Assembly (NCBI GenBank): GCA_965116465.1
Contig: OZ220687.1
Location: forward strand, 1,488,001 to 1,552,000
Direction of reading: 5' to 3'
Length of the DNA: 64,000 nt
Origin: VXNF01 sp965116465
Lineage (GTDB): Bacteria > Actinomycetota > Acidimicrobiia > Acidimicrobiales > CATQHL01
In this document: piece after piece, positions 7,371 to 16,476 of the stretch
Layout: the number at the start of each line of letters is the position of its first letter
Numbering within the stretch: the first letter of the stretch is position 1
The notes under the pieces: generated by a model
What the model was told of the DNA's origin: nothing
Database searches by the model: none
Seen by the model: the letters and a program-made list of their open reading frames with translations, nothing else
Program-made: the position numbers and the translations under genes

Positions 7371-9953
7371 ATGGATCAGCGGGCTGGGTCTCGGGTGCCT
7401 GAGCGGCCGACGCTCGACGGGCTCGAGGCTCGTTGGGGGGACTGGTGGGAGGCTGAGGGGGTCTACCGGTTCGACCGGAGCCGGGAGCGGTCGGAGGTCT
7501 TCTCGATCGACACGCCGCCGCCGACGGTCAGCGGCTCGCTGCACGTGGGGCACGTGTTCAGCTACACCCACACCGACCTCGTCGCCCGCTACCAGCGGAT
7601 GCAGGGGCGGGAGGTGTTCTACCCGATGGGCTGGGACGACAACGGCCTGCCCACCGAGCGCCGGGTGCAGAACTACTTCGGCGTGCGCTGCGACCCGTCG
7701 GTGCCCCACGACGAGAACTTCCAGCCGCCCGCGGATGCCTCCGGCGAGCCGGTTCCGGTGGGGCGGCGGAACTTCATCGACCTGTGCCTGCAGCTCACCG
7801 AGACCGACGAGCAGGCCTTCGAGGACCTCTACCGGCGCCTCGGCGTGTCGGTGGACTGGGGCCTCACCTACACCACCATCGGCGAGCGCTGCCGGCGGGT
7901 GTCGCAGCGGGCCTTCCTGCGCAACCTGGCCCGCGGCGAGGCCTACCAGGCCGAGGCGCCGTGCCTGTGGGACATCACCTTCCGCACCGCCGTGGCGCAG
8001 GCCGAGCTGGAGGACCGCCCCCGCCAGGGCGCCCTGCACCGCCTGACCTTCCACCGCAGCGACGGCGACGGCGACGGCGACGTGCTCATCGAGACCACCC
8101 GGCCGGAGCTGGTGGCGGCGTGCGTGGCGCTGGTGGCGCATCCCGACGACGAGCGCCACCGGCCGCTGTTCGGCTCGTACGTGCGGACACCGCTGTTCGG
8201 CGCCGAGGTGCCCGTGCTGGCCCACGCTCTGGCCGAGCCCGACAAGGGCACCGGCATCGCCATGGTCTGCACCTTCGGCGACACCACCGACGTCACCTGG
8301 TGGCGCGAGCTGGAACTGCCGGTGCGTCCCATCATGGGCCCCGACGGCCGCCTCCGGCCCGAACTCCCCGAAGCCACCTGGGGCAGCGGCGCCCAGGCCG
8401 CCTACGGGGAGATCGCCGGGCTCACCGCCAACGCGGCCCGCCGACGCATCACAGAACTCCTCGCGCAGTCGGGCGAACTCGTCGGGGAGCCGCAGCCCAC
8501 CGAACACGCCGTGAAGTTCTTCGAGAAGGGCGACCGGCCACTGGAGATCATCACCACCCGCCAGTGGTACCTGCGCAACGGCGGACGCGACATGCCGCTG
8601 CGCAAGGAACTGCTGGACCGCGGCGTCGAACTGGCCTGGATGCCGGACTTCATGCGCACCCGCTACACCAACTGGGTGGAGGGCCTCAACGGCGACTGGC
8701 TGGTGAGCCGCCAGCGCTGGTTCGGGGTGCCGATCCCCGTGTGGTACGCCCTCGACGGCGACGGCCGGCCGCAGTACGACCGGGTGCTGGTGCCCGACGA
8801 GGCGTCACTGCCGAGCGACCCGGCCTCCGAGGCGCCGCCGGGCTACGACGAGTCCCAGCGCGGGCAGCCCGGGGGCTTCATCGGCGATCCCGACGTGATG
8901 GACACCTGGGCCACCTCGTCGCTCAGCCCGCAGATCGCCTGCGGCTGGGAGGAGGACCCGGACCTGTTCGCCCGCACCTTCCCGATGGACGTGCGCCCGC
9001 AGGCGCACGAGATCATCCGCACCTGGCTGTTCTCCACGGTGGTGCGCGCCCACCTCGAGCACGACTCGCTGCCGTGGCGGCGGGCGGCCATCTCCGGCTG
9101 GGTGCTGGACCCCGACCGCAAGAAGATGTCCAAGTCGAAGGGCAACGTCGTCACGCCGATCGGGCTCCTCGACGACTACGGCGCCGACGCGGTGCGCTAC
9201 TGGGCCGCCAGCGGGCGCCCCGGCACCGACACCGCCTTCGACGAGTCGCAGATCAAGGTGGGGCGCCGCCTGGCCATCAAGCTCCTCAACGCCGCCCGCT
9301 TCGTGCTGGGCCTGGCGGGCGCCGGCGACGGCGGGGACGCCCCGGAGAAGGGTCCCGGCGCGGTGACCGAACCGATCGACATGGCGCTGCTCGCCGGCCT
9401 CGGCGATCTCGTCGAGGGGTCCACCGAGGCCTTCGAGGCCTTCGACTACGCCCGGGCGCTGGAGCGCACCGAGCGGTTCTTCTGGGACTTCACCGACAAC
9501 TACGTGGAGCTGGTGAAGAACCGGGCCTACCGGGACGGCGCCGGCGGCGCCAGCGCCCGGGCGGCCCTGCGGATCGCCCTGAGCGCCCAGCTGCGGCTGT
9601 TCGCCCCGTTCCTGCCCTTCGCCTGCGAGGAGGCGTGGTCGTGGTGGCAGCAGGGCTCGATCCACCGCGCCCCGTGGCCGCAGCGGTCCGATCTGCCCGC
9701 CGAAGGCGACCCGGCACCGCTGGCGGCCGCCGCCGATGTGCTGGGTCAGGTGCGCCGGGCCAAGAGCGAGGCCCGCCGCAAGCTGCGCACCCCCGTGGAG
9801 CAGGCACACGTGACGGCACCACACGAGTTCCTGGAGTCGCTGGCCGCGGCCACCGGGGACCTGTGCGACGCCGGCAACATCGTCGAACTGGTGCTGACCA
9901 CCGCCAGCGACGGCGAGGGACCGACCGTCGAGTCCCGCCTAGCCGCCGAGTAA
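7371..9953 (+). CDS. valS: Valyl-tRNA synthetase
   Basis: Charges tRNA-Val with valine in the cytoplasm; class I synthetase, 860 residues. N-terminal catalytic core with the HIGH-type motif (SGSLHVGHVFSYTHTD, HVGH), an inserted CP1 editing domain in the middle, and the KMSKS motif KKMSKSKGN near residue 585. A C-terminal anticodon-binding domain follows. The form, with ERRVQNYFGVRCDP early on, is the actinobacterial/archaeal-like type rather than the long coiled-coil form. ATG 7371 is preferred because the family begins about there; the frame is open back into the antitoxin remnant. It converges on the mscS-like gene across a duplicated 83-bp unit. Confidence 0.95.
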   Translation: MDQRAGSRVPERPTLDGLEARWGDWWEAEGVYRFDRSRERSEVFSIDTPPPTVSGSLHVGHVFSYTHTDLVARYQRMQGREVFYPMGWDDNGLPTERRVQNYFGVRCDPSVPHDENFQPPADASGEPVPVGRRNFIDLCLQLTETDEQAFEDLYRRLGVSVDWGLTYTTIGERCRRVSQRAFLRNLARGEAYQAEAPCLWDITFRTAVAQAELEDRPRQGALHRLTFHRSDGDGDGDVLIETTRPELVAACVALVAHPDDERHRPLFGSYVRTPLFGAEVPVLAHALAEPDKGTGIAMVCTFGDTTDVTWWRELELPVRPIMGPDGRLRPELPEATWGSGAQAAYGEIAGLTANAARRRITELLAQSGELVGEPQPTEHAVKFFEKGDRPLEIITTRQWYLRNGGRDMPLRKELLDRGVELAWMPDFMRTRYTNWVEGLNGDWLVSRQRWFGVPIPVWYALDGDGRPQYDRVLVPDEASLPSDPASEAPPGYDESQRGQPGGFIGDPDVMDTWATSSLSPQIACGWEEDPDLFARTFPMDVRPQAHEIIRTWLFSTVVRAHLEHDSLPWRRAAISGWVLDPDRKKMSKSKGNVVTPIGLLDDYGADAVRYWAASGRPGTDTAFDESQIKVGRRLAIKLLNAARFVLGLAGAGDGGDAPEKGPGAVTEPIDMALLAGLGDLVEGSTEAFEAFDYARALERTERFFWDFTDNYVELVKNRAYRDGAGGASARAALRIALSAQLRLFAPFLPFACEEAWSWWQQGSIHRAPWPQRSDLPAEGDPAPLAAAADVLGQVRRAKSEARRKLRTPVEQAHVTAPHEFLESLAAATGDLCDAGNIVELVLTTASDGEGPTVESRLAAE

Positions 9954-9985
9954 CCGCACCGGCGACCGGCCGACCAGGAACAACC

Positions 9986-10160
9986 GAGGGAGGGGACGCC
10001 GGGGGGACGGCGCCGGATCGATTTCGCCAGACGATCCGCCGACGCCCACCGGCGGCCCCGACCGGACCCGGCAGCGCGAGGGAGGAGACGCCGGGGGGAC
10101 GGCGCCGGATCGATTTCGCCAGACGATCCGCCGACGGCCACCGGCGGCCCCGACCGGACC
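9986..10160. repeat. Two 83-bp direct repeats between valS and the MscS gene
   Basis: Units at 9986-10068 and 10078-10160 are identical at 81 of 83 positions and separated by 9 bp. Each carries a 7-bp inverted repeat, CGGATCG and CGATCCG (10014-10020 and 10032-10038 in unit 1), with an 11-nt loop. They lie between convergent genes, where they could act as paired transcription barriers. Part of the unit (GGGGACGCCGGGGGG) also occurs just upstream of valS at about 7330, suggesting a family of related small elements. Confidence 0.85.
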
Positions 10161-10178
10161 TCAGCCGGGGACCGGGTC

Positions 10179-11291
10179 TCAGTCGCCGTCGGCGTCGGAG
10201 ACGACGGTTTGGTGGCGGGGCGGTTCCACGATCTCGATGGTGGATGGGTCCGGCGCCTCGGAAAGCTGGTGGTGGCCCTGGTCGCGCAGCCACAGCGTCC
10301 GCTGCGGGAACGGGATCTCGATGCCGGCCTCGTCGAAGGCCTCCTTGATGCGCAGCCGCAGCTCCCGCTCCACCTTCCACTGCACCGAGGGCTCGGTCTT
10401 GACCACGAGCCGGATGGCGATGCCGCTGGCGCCGAGACTCTGGATGCCCCACACCTCCGGCGCTTCCATCAGCTCGTCGCCACCCCACTCGGGGTCGTCC
10501 CACATCTCGTTGGCGACCCGCTGGATGACGCCCTCGGCGAAGCGCAGGTCGGTCTCGTAGGCCACCTCGATGTCCAGGAGTGCCCGCGACCACAGCTGGG
10601 AGTAGTTGCCGACCCGGGCCACCTCACCGTTGGGGACGTGCCACACGGTGCCCGACACATCGCGGATCGTGGTGGTGCGCAGCGAGACCGCTTCCACGGT
10701 CCCCGTCACGGGGCCCACGTCGATCACGTCGCCCACGCCGAACTGGTCCTCGATCAGCATGAACAGCCCCGACATGAAGTCCTTCACGACGGTCTGGCAG
10801 CCGAAGCCGATGGCGATGCCGGCGATGCCGGCGCCGGCCAGAAGCGGGCCGATGTTGATGTCGAAGACGCCCAGCATCATGAGGGCGGCCACACTCCAGA
10901 CGAGCGCCGATATCACACTGGACAGCACCGAGGTGATCGTGTCGGCGCGGGCCTGGGCGCGCTTGTTCTCCTCGACGTCGGCCAGGATCTTGATCGGGCC
11001 CTGGGCGCGGATACCGGCGAGGCGGGCGCTGGTGGTCGTGGCCACGATGCGCTTGGCCGCCAGACGCACGCCCCGTCGCGCCAGGCGGCTGATGATGTAG
11101 GCCCCGAGGGCGATCAGCACCACCTTCATGGGCCGCTCCACGACCCACTCCGTGGCGGCTGCCAGGAAGCCGTTGCCGGTCTGGTCGTACACCCAGTTGC
11201 AGATGCGCGACGGATCCTGGCCGCAGGCATCCAACAGCCCGGCGGCCTCGTCGATCTCGGTGGCCTGGGCCAGTTGTGCAGCACTGCTCAT
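10179..11291 (-). CDS. MscS-family small-conductance mechanosensitive channel
   Basis: Osmotic-shock channel of the inner membrane, 370 residues. After an N-terminal hydrophobic helix (MKVVLIALGAYIISRLA) come two more membrane segments. The pore helix and beta-domain signature is GAGIAGIAIGFGCQTVVKDF, followed by GVGDVIDVGPVTGTVE. The tail is soluble. The start at 11291 was chosen because GAGGAG sits about 8 nt upstream, whereas the longer frame to 11336 adds an unlikely Ser/Pro-rich leader. The gene converges on valS and diverges from the regulator at 11441. Confidence 0.88.
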   Translation of the reverse strand: MSSAAQLAQATEIDEAAGLLDACGQDPSRICNWVYDQTGNGFLAAATEWVVERPMKVVLIALGAYIISRLARRGVRLAAKRIVATTTSARLAGIRAQGPIKILADVEENKRAQARADTITSVLSSVISALVWSVAALMMLGVFDINIGPLLAGAGIAGIAIGFGCQTVVKDFMSGLFMLIEDQFGVGDVIDVGPVTGTVEAVSLRTTTIRDVSGTVWHVPNGEVARVGNYSQLWSRALLDIEVAYETDLRFAEGVIQRVANEMWDDPEWGGDELMEAPEVWGIQSLGASGIAIRLVVKTEPSVQWKVERELRLRIKEAFDEAGIEIPFPQRTLWLRDQGHHQLSEAPDPSTIEIVEPPRHQTVVSDADGD

Positions 11292-11428
11292 GGCGGCACT
11301 CCTCGAGGTGGGTGGAGAGGCCCCGCCCCGGGGCACTCCGGACGAATGGGTCGGACCGACACCCTAGGAGCCGCCGGGGTGGTTCCGCGGTGCGCCGACC
11401 GGAATGGGCACTTGCCAGCTTTTCACTC

Positions 11429-11434
11429 TAAAAT
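11429..11434 (+). promoter_or_regulatory. -10-like TAAAAT, leaderless start of regulator gene
   Basis: TAAAAT is followed by 6 nt and then the GTG at 11441. With no Shine-Dalgarno sequence, this fits a leaderless transcript. The region around it is the only AT-rich stretch in the intergenic gap. Confidence 0.5.
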
Positions 11435-11440
11435 CCTGAT

Positions 11441-11947
11441 GTGGACGAGGTATTCAGCGATCTAAGTTCTGAAGATCCAGACTGCGCGGGTTCCGGCCCC
11501 GGAGCGGCGGGCGGCGAAGGCGGCGCTGCTGCGACATCGGCGCCGCAGCAGGGTCCCCTCTACCGGATCGGACACGCCGCCGAACTGCTGGGGGTCTCGG
11601 TGGACACCGTGCGGCGCTGGGCCGACGAGGGGCGGCTGGCAGTGGTGCGCAGCGCCGGCGGCCAGCGGCTGGTGCACGGCGCCGACCTGGCCCGCATCGC
11701 CACCGAGCGATCCGAGGATCCCGGCGACAGCCGCGCCACCACCTCGGCGCGCAACCGCTTCGGCGGCCTGGTCACCAGGGTCCGGGCCGACGAGCTGATG
11801 GCGCAGGTGGAGATCCAGGCGGGCCCCTACCGGGTTGTCTCGCTCATGACCCGCGAGGCCGCCGAGGACCTGGGCCTTGCCCCGGGCGTGGAGGCCGTGG
11901 CGGTGGTCAAGTCCACCACCGTCGTGGTCGAGCGCCCCCGATCGTGA
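11441..11947 (+). CDS. Helix-turn-helix (MerR/BldC-like) plus TOBE molybdate-responsive regulator
   Basis: 168 residues. Residues ~40-88 form an excisionase/MerR-like helix-turn-helix (YRIGHAAELLGVSVDTVRRW, then SAGGQRLVHGADLARIA). Residues ~100-165 are a TOBE domain (SARNRFGGLVTRV to VVKSTTVVVERP), which in ModE and molbindins binds molybdate. It directly precedes modABC, so it probably senses molybdate and controls the importer or the Mo enzymes; that is inference. The N-terminal 40 residues are acidic and Ala/Gly-rich. The gene ends 7 nt before the likely modA start. Confidence 0.85.
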   Translation: MDEVFSDLSSEDPDCAGSGPGAAGGEGGAAATSAPQQGPLYRIGHAAELLGVSVDTVRRWADEGRLAVVRSAGGQRLVHGADLARIATERSEDPGDSRATTSARNRFGGLVTRVRADELMAQVEIQAGPYRVVSLMTREAAEDLGLAPGVEAVAVVKSTTVVVERPRS

Positions 11948-11954
11948 GCGACCC

Positions 11955-12803
11955 GTGCCTGGAACCACCGGTTCGCGCCGGCTGCGGGCGTCCTGCGCAG
12001 CACCACGGCGCCAACGGCGTGCGGTCCGCTGCCGGCCCAACACCGAGTCCCGGCGGCCCTCAGCCGCTTCCACGTGCCTGCGTAGCACCGCGCTGCTCGC
12101 GGCGTGTGGCCTGCTGCTGGTGGCGGCCGGCGCCTGCGGGGGCGACCAGCGCAGCGCCGAGCGCGGCGGCGTGACGGTGTTCGCCGCCTCCTCGCTGACC
12201 GACGTGTTCGGTGAGATCGCCACCGCCTTCGAGACGGCCCGTCCTGACGTGGACGTGACGCTGCAGTTCGCCGGAAGCAGCCGCCTGGCCACCCAGATCA
12301 ACGCCGGAGCACCCGCCGACGTCTTCGCGGCGGCCGACGAGCGCAGTGCGGCCCAGGTGGACGCCAGGCAGGCGACGGTCTTCGCCCGCAACCGGCTGGC
12401 CATCACCACACCGCCGGACAACCCCGCCGGCGTCACCGGCCTGGACTCCCTCACCCACGGCGACCTGGTGCTGGCCCTCTGTGCCCCCGACGTGCCGTGC
12501 GGGGCCCTGGCGGAGCAGGTCGGCGGACCCGAGCTGGTGGCGGCGGCCGACACCCGCGAGCCCAACGTCCGGGGTGTGCTCACGAAGGTGTTGCTGGGCG
12601 AGGTGGACGCAGGCGTGGTGTACACGACCGACGTGGCGGCCGCCGGGGACGCCGTGAGGGGCTTTGCCATCGACCACCCCGCCGGCACGGCCTACCCGCT
12701 GGTGCTGCTGAGCGACAGCCCCGAGGCGGCCGCCTTCGTGGACTTCGTGCTGTCGCCGCCGGCGCAGGAACTGCTGGCCGCCGCGGGATTCGAGGCACCG
12801 TGA
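11955..12803 (+). CDS. modA: Molybdate ABC transporter substrate-binding protein
   Basis: Binds molybdate outside the membrane and delivers it to ModB; 282 residues from GTG 11955. The N-terminus is Arg-rich, then a hydrophobic stretch ending LLVAAGACGGD forms a lipobox, so it is a lipoprotein. The mature part opens with VTVFAASSLTDVFGEIA, the ModA signature, with the ligand Ser pair in AASS and later FAGSSRLATQI. The start is uncertain because the frame is open back to 11877; 11955 lies just after the regulator stop. First gene of modABC, which would feed the Mo cofactor of the CO dehydrogenase at 61583-64000. Confidence 0.9.
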   Translation: MPGTTGSRRLRASCAAPRRQRRAVRCRPNTESRRPSAASTCLRSTALLAACGLLLVAAGACGGDQRSAERGGVTVFAASSLTDVFGEIATAFETARPDVDVTLQFAGSSRLATQINAGAPADVFAAADERSAAQVDARQATVFARNRLAITTPPDNPAGVTGLDSLTHGDLVLALCAPDVPCGALAEQVGGPELVAAADTREPNVRGVLTKVLLGEVDAGVVYTTDVAAAGDAVRGFAIDHPAGTAYPLVLLSDSPEAAAFVDFVLSPPAQELLAAAGFEAP

Positions 12804-12867
12804 TCAGCGCGCGCTCCGACCGTCTGCCGGCGCGGGACGTGCCGGCGGGCGCGGGACCGGGAGCACC

Positions 12868-13743
12868 GTGAGCGCCGCCGCCCCGGAGGTGCGCGGTCAG
12901 TTGTCCGGCGCCGCCCCGGCGCCACCGGATGCTGCGAGCGCGCCGCCGCGGCGGCGAGAGGTTCGCCGGCGCGCCGTGGGCGGGCTCTGGCTGCCGGCGG
13001 GGATCGGGCTGGCACTGCTCGTGGTGCCGGTCATCGGGCTGCTGCAGCGGGCGCCCTGGAGTGACCTCCCGACGCTGCTGGGCTCGGCGCGCCTGCGCGA
13101 CGCCCTGGTGATCTCGGCTGTCACCAGCGCCGTCGCCGCGGGGGCGTCGGTGCTGCTGGGGCTGCCGCTGGCGCTGGCGTTGTCGCGCTGCGGGACATCG
13201 CTGCGGCGCCTGCTGCGGGTGGCCGTGCTGCTGCCGATGGTGCTGCCGCCGGTGGTGGGCGGCACCGCCCTGCTGTTCGCCCTGGGTCGGCGCGGGCTGG
13301 TGGGGCAATGGCTCGACGCCGCCTTCGGGTGGTCGCTGCCGTTCAGCACCGCCGGTGTGGTGGTGGCCGCCACGTTCGTGGCCATGCCGTTCTTCGTGAT
13401 CACCGCCGAGGCCGGCCTGCGCAGCGCCGACACCGGGCTCGTCGAAGCCGCGCGCACGCTGGGGGCACGCAGGTCGGTGGCCTTCCGGCGGGTCATGCTG
13501 CCGCAGGTGGCGCCGTCGCTGGCGGCCGGCGCGGCGCTGGCCTGGGCGCGGGCCCTGGGCGAGTTCGGAGCCACCATCACCTTCGCCGGCAACCTGCGGG
13601 GCCGGACGCAGACGCTGCCGCTGGCCACCTTCGAGGCCCTGGAGGCAGGGCGCCCGGCCGAGGCCGTGGCCCTCAGCGTCGTACTGCTGGCCGTCTCGAT
13701 CGTGGTGCTGGTGGGCCTGCGCGACCGCTGGTTGACCCGATGA
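12868..13743 (+). CDS. modB: Molybdate ABC transporter permease
   Basis: Membrane subunit, 291 residues. A Pro/Arg-rich N-terminal tail is followed by about five hydrophobic segments. The EAA loop is EAARTLGARRSVAFRRVMLPQ, after which GALGEFG-like ARALGEFGATITFAGN is typical of ModB/CysT. The start GTG at 12868 follows a 64-nt gap after modA. Its TGA overlaps an ATG (13740) that is in frame with modC, an ATGA coupling signal. Confidence 0.92.
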   Translation: MSAAAPEVRGQLSGAAPAPPDAASAPPRRREVRRRAVGGLWLPAGIGLALLVVPVIGLLQRAPWSDLPTLLGSARLRDALVISAVTSAVAAGASVLLGLPLALALSRCGTSLRRLLRVAVLLPMVLPPVVGGTALLFALGRRGLVGQWLDAAFGWSLPFSTAGVVVAATFVAMPFFVITAEAGLRSADTGLVEAARTLGARRSVAFRRVMLPQVAPSLAAGAALAWARALGEFGATITFAGNLRGRTQTLPLATFEALEAGRPAEAVALSVVLLAVSIVVLVGLRDRWLTR

Positions 13744-14552
13744 GGGGGGTGGGCGGCCGGCGGGGCGCCGGTGTCCGGGCGGCGGCGCCGGTGGCGCTCC
13801 GGCGGCCTCGAAATGGCCGCCTACGGCGTCCTCCGGCACCCCCGCCCTCGCGGGTTTCTCAGGACGGTGCGATCGCCGGCCTTGGAGGGGGTGGAGAATG
13901 TCTTGAGGAGATTGGAGGGCTCGCGGCGGATGTCCGCGTGCGGCTGGGGGACTTCACTCTTGAGCTGGAGTTGGTGGTCCCAGCCGGCGGGATCACCGCC
14001 GTCATGGGGCCGAACGGTTCGGGGAAGACCACGCTGCTGCGGTGCCTGGCGGGGCTCGAGCCGGTCGAGGCCGGCCACATCACCCTGGCGGGATGCGTCG
14101 TGGACGACGCCGCCGAGGGGATCTGGGTGCCGCCCGAGCAGCGATCCGTCGGCTACGCCTACCAGGACGTGCGGTTGTTCGGGCACCTCAGCGCCGTCGA
14201 GAACGTGGCGTTCGGTCCGCGCTGCCGGGGAGCCGGCCGGGCCGCAGCCCGCCGCAGCGCCTCGACGGCCCTCGACGCCGTCGGCATGGCCCCGCTGGCT
14301 CGAGCCAAGCCGGCCCGACTGTCGGGCGGGCAGTCACAGCGCGTGGGTCTGGCGCGGGCGCTCGCCGTCAAGCCGGAGATGCTGCTGCTGGACGAGCCGT
14401 TCTCGGCCACCGACGTGGACGTGCGACCCCTGCTGCGCGAGCAGGTGAGGGCCGCCGGCGCCACCGTCGTGCTTGTCACCCACGATCCCACGGACGCCGA
14501 GGACCTCGCCGACGAGGTGCTCGTCCTGGAGTCCGGCCGCATCGCACCCTGA
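13740..14552 (+). CDS. modC: Molybdate ABC transporter ATP-binding protein with repeat-derived N-terminus
   Basis: ATPase of the molybdate importer. Walker A GPNGSGKTT, signature LSGGQSQRVGLARALA, Walker B MLLLDEPFSATDVD and switch His VTHDP are intact. ATG 13740 overlaps the modB stop (ATGA) and is in frame, giving 270 residues, but Walker A then falls at residues 90-98 instead of about 30. The extra N-terminal part (including ALRRPRNGRLRRPP) is translated from the dispersed palindromic element at 13775-13849. The only other in-frame start is GTG 13938, which would cut into the first beta-strand. So a mobile repeat appears to have entered the coupled start region without breaking the frame. 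The C-terminal regulatory TOBE of long ModC proteins is absent. Confidence 0.85.
   Translation: MRGVGGRRGAGVRAAAPVALRRPRNGRLRRPPAPPPSRVSQDGAIAGLGGGGECLEEIGGLAADVRVRLGDFTLELELVVPAGGITAVMGPNGSGKTTLLRCLAGLEPVEAGHITLAGCVVDDAAEGIWVPPEQRSVGYAYQDVRLFGHLSAVENVAFGPRCRGAGRAAARRSASTALDAVGMAPLARAKPARLSGGQSQRVGLARALAVKPEMLLLDEPFSATDVDVRPLLREQVRAAGATVVLVTHDPTDAEDLADEVLVLESGRIAP
13775..13849 (+). repeat. Dispersed palindromic element, copy 1 (inside modC start region)
   Basis: About 75 bp matching copies at 40373-40445 and, on the opposite strand, 61467-61542. The shared core is CGCCGGTGGCGCTCCGGCGG; next to it GGCGGCC (13801-13807) and GGCCGCC (13815-13821) form a hairpin with a 7-nt loop. The other two copies are intergenic; this one lies in frame after the coupled ATG of modC. 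Confidence 0.8.
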
Positions 14553-15064
14553 GCGGCGTCATGCGACCCGCGGACCCGGCGGCGGTCCGCCCCCGCCGAG
14601 TGACCGTCGCCTTGCCCTCTCGGCGCACGGTTGCGTGCCCGGCTACTACAGAGTCGATACGACGCCAACCGTTCGTGAATCCTTCTGACCAAGACCCGTC
14701 TCGCTGATTCCGGCGACAACTCCGACGGGATTAGGTCAGGCGATCGGCGCGCAACACCAAAGACACCCGCCAATCTCGCTAGCGGGCACAAATCACATTG
14801 GGTACACGCCACCGCGCGGCGCGCCCGCCCGCGGCCAGTCACCCACATCGTTCCCCAACAGTCGTTGGGACTCCTGACGTCGAGTGAAGTATCAGATTAG
14901 TTCAAATCAAAATACGAACAAATGTTGTAACTGTCGCAGGGATCGTGTAGAGTACGGGTACCGGTCGATGGCCTCCGCTGCGGCGGGGGTCGAGCTTCCC
15001 CAACCGGCTTGCCGGCCCCGCCGGCCCGAGCCCGACGATACTGCGTTCCCTGGGGGAGCCACCG
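14553..15064. other. 512-bp gene-free stretch between modC and the DUF222 gene
   Basis: No protein-coding frame I can support. Just after modC, GCGGACC/GGTCCGC (14570-14576, 14584-14590) forms a hairpin without a T-run. A second hairpin CCCAAC/GTTGGG with a 4-nt loop lies at 14854-14869. From about 14880 to 14950 the sequence is markedly AT-rich and contains the promoter candidate listed separately. No tRNA was recognised. Confidence 0.5.
14925..14953 (+). promoter_or_regulatory. Promoter candidate for the DUF222/HNH gene
   Basis: TTGTAA at 14925-14930 and TAGAGT at 14948-14953 are separated by exactly 17 bp in an AT-rich island. It would give an untranslated leader of about 105 nt before ATG 15065. 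Confidence 0.45.
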
Positions 15065-16396
15065 ATGACCGAGTTGAGCCTCTTCTCCGACCAGACCCCA
15101 TCAGCCACGGAGGCCGGCGGCACGACACCCGCCGCGGAAGTCGGTGTCGCCACCAGCGAGCCCGGCCGCGGCGGACGTTCCTCGGGGCAGTTGTTGGGGT
15201 TGTTGGATGCGCTGGTCGTCGGTCTGGACGGGTTGGGCGGTGGGCGCCTGGAAGAGTGCCTGCGCATCCTCGGGCGGTGTGAGGCCCGGTTGGCGGCGGT
15301 GAAGGCCGACAAGGTCGCCGAGTTGGCGCGGTGGCGGGGTGAAGCGCACGCCGCGGCGGTGCTGCGGGATGATTTGAAGCAGTCCCGCGGCGGCGCGAAC
15401 CGAGATGTGCAGTTCGCCGACCGGCTGGGTGATCTGCCCAAGACGGCCACGGCGTTGGCGGACGGGGACGTGACGCCCCAGGCCGCTCGGGCGATTGCCG
15501 ACGCGGCCGCGCACACACCGGTGGACGAGGACGAACTGCTGGACGCGGCGGGGACCGAGCCCGCCGATGTGTTCGCCCGCACCGTTCGCGATCACGTCAA
15601 CGAGCGCACCGCCACAGAAGATCTCGAGGAGCGTCGGCGTCGTCAGCGGTCCCGCCGCGAGGCGAACATCAAGAAGGAATCCGATGGCATGTACAAGCTG
15701 TTCGGCACCTTCGACCCCGTCGCAGGCGCTCGCATCGAGACCGCCATCGCAGCAATGGCCAACCAGATCTGGCACAGCGAGGATTCGAAGAACCGCGCCA
15801 CGCCCGCCCAGCGGTACGCGGACGCGCTCGAAGCGCTCATCACCCGCCAAGACGCCGGCGCCGCCAAGGCGCAGCGGACCGCCCTGGTGGTCGTCGCCGA
15901 CTACGACCTGGTTGCCGGCCAACTGGCCGACGCCCGCCTGATCGACGGCACCCCCCTGGCGCCCAGCGAAATCCTCAAGATCGCCCTGGAGGCCGACATC
16001 CTGCCCGCCCTGTTCGACACCAAGGGCCAACCCCTGTGGCTGGGCCACAAGTGTCGTACCGCCAGCGTCGCCCAACGCGTCGCCCTGGCGATCCGCGACA
16101 AGGGCTGTGTCATCTGCGGCGCCGCCAACAGCTACTGCCAGGCACATCACGTCATCCACTGGGAAGACGGAGGCCCCACCGACATCGACAACCTCTGCCT
16201 GCTGTGCAGCGACTGCCACCACAAGCAGATCCACGAACTCGGCGCCGACCTGATCCGTCAGCCCGACGGCACCTACAGACTCGAACACCCACCCAACTGG
16301 CCGCCTGCAACGGACCACGACGGCCGTTCCCTTCGCCTCGCCCAGAAGTCCACCAATCGCGGGCGCACCGGCACAGACCAACCCCTCCGATGCTGA
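15065..16396 (+). CDS. DUF222 and HNH endonuclease domain protein (13E12-type)
   Basis: 443 residues of a family multiplied in actinobacterial genomes. Residues ~45-290 form the helical DUF222 part. The C-terminal HNH nuclease has zinc-knuckle cysteines CVICG, then CQAHHVIHWEDGGPTDIDNL and CLLCSDCHHKQIHE, so the catalytic His and metal-binding residues are intact. Biological role is unknown; suggestions in the literature include selfish or mobile elements. The ATG follows GGGGGAG. It stands alone, flanked by a 512-bp gap and a 239-bp gap before nrdA. Confidence 0.88.
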   Translation: MTELSLFSDQTPSATEAGGTTPAAEVGVATSEPGRGGRSSGQLLGLLDALVVGLDGLGGGRLEECLRILGRCEARLAAVKADKVAELARWRGEAHAAAVLRDDLKQSRGGANRDVQFADRLGDLPKTATALADGDVTPQAARAIADAAAHTPVDEDELLDAAGTEPADVFARTVRDHVNERTATEDLEERRRRQRSRREANIKKESDGMYKLFGTFDPVAGARIETAIAAMANQIWHSEDSKNRATPAQRYADALEALITRQDAGAAKAQRTALVVVADYDLVAGQLADARLIDGTPLAPSEILKIALEADILPALFDTKGQPLWLGHKCRTASVAQRVALAIRDKGCVICGAANSYCQAHHVIHWEDGGPTDIDNLCLLCSDCHHKQIHELGADLIRQPDGTYRLEHPPNWPPATDHDGRSLRLAQKSTNRGRTGTDQPLRC

Positions 16397-16476
16397 GAAC
16401 CGGGTGGAGTCTGGACCTCTGGACGGGTCACAACAGACTGGGCGCCAGCGTCCGACCGAAGAGCTCGCGCTAAGTC

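Noticed and set aside
12800..12871. Short frame starting MISARSDR between modA and modB
   Set aside because: Too short and GC-driven; no family character or ribosome binding site.
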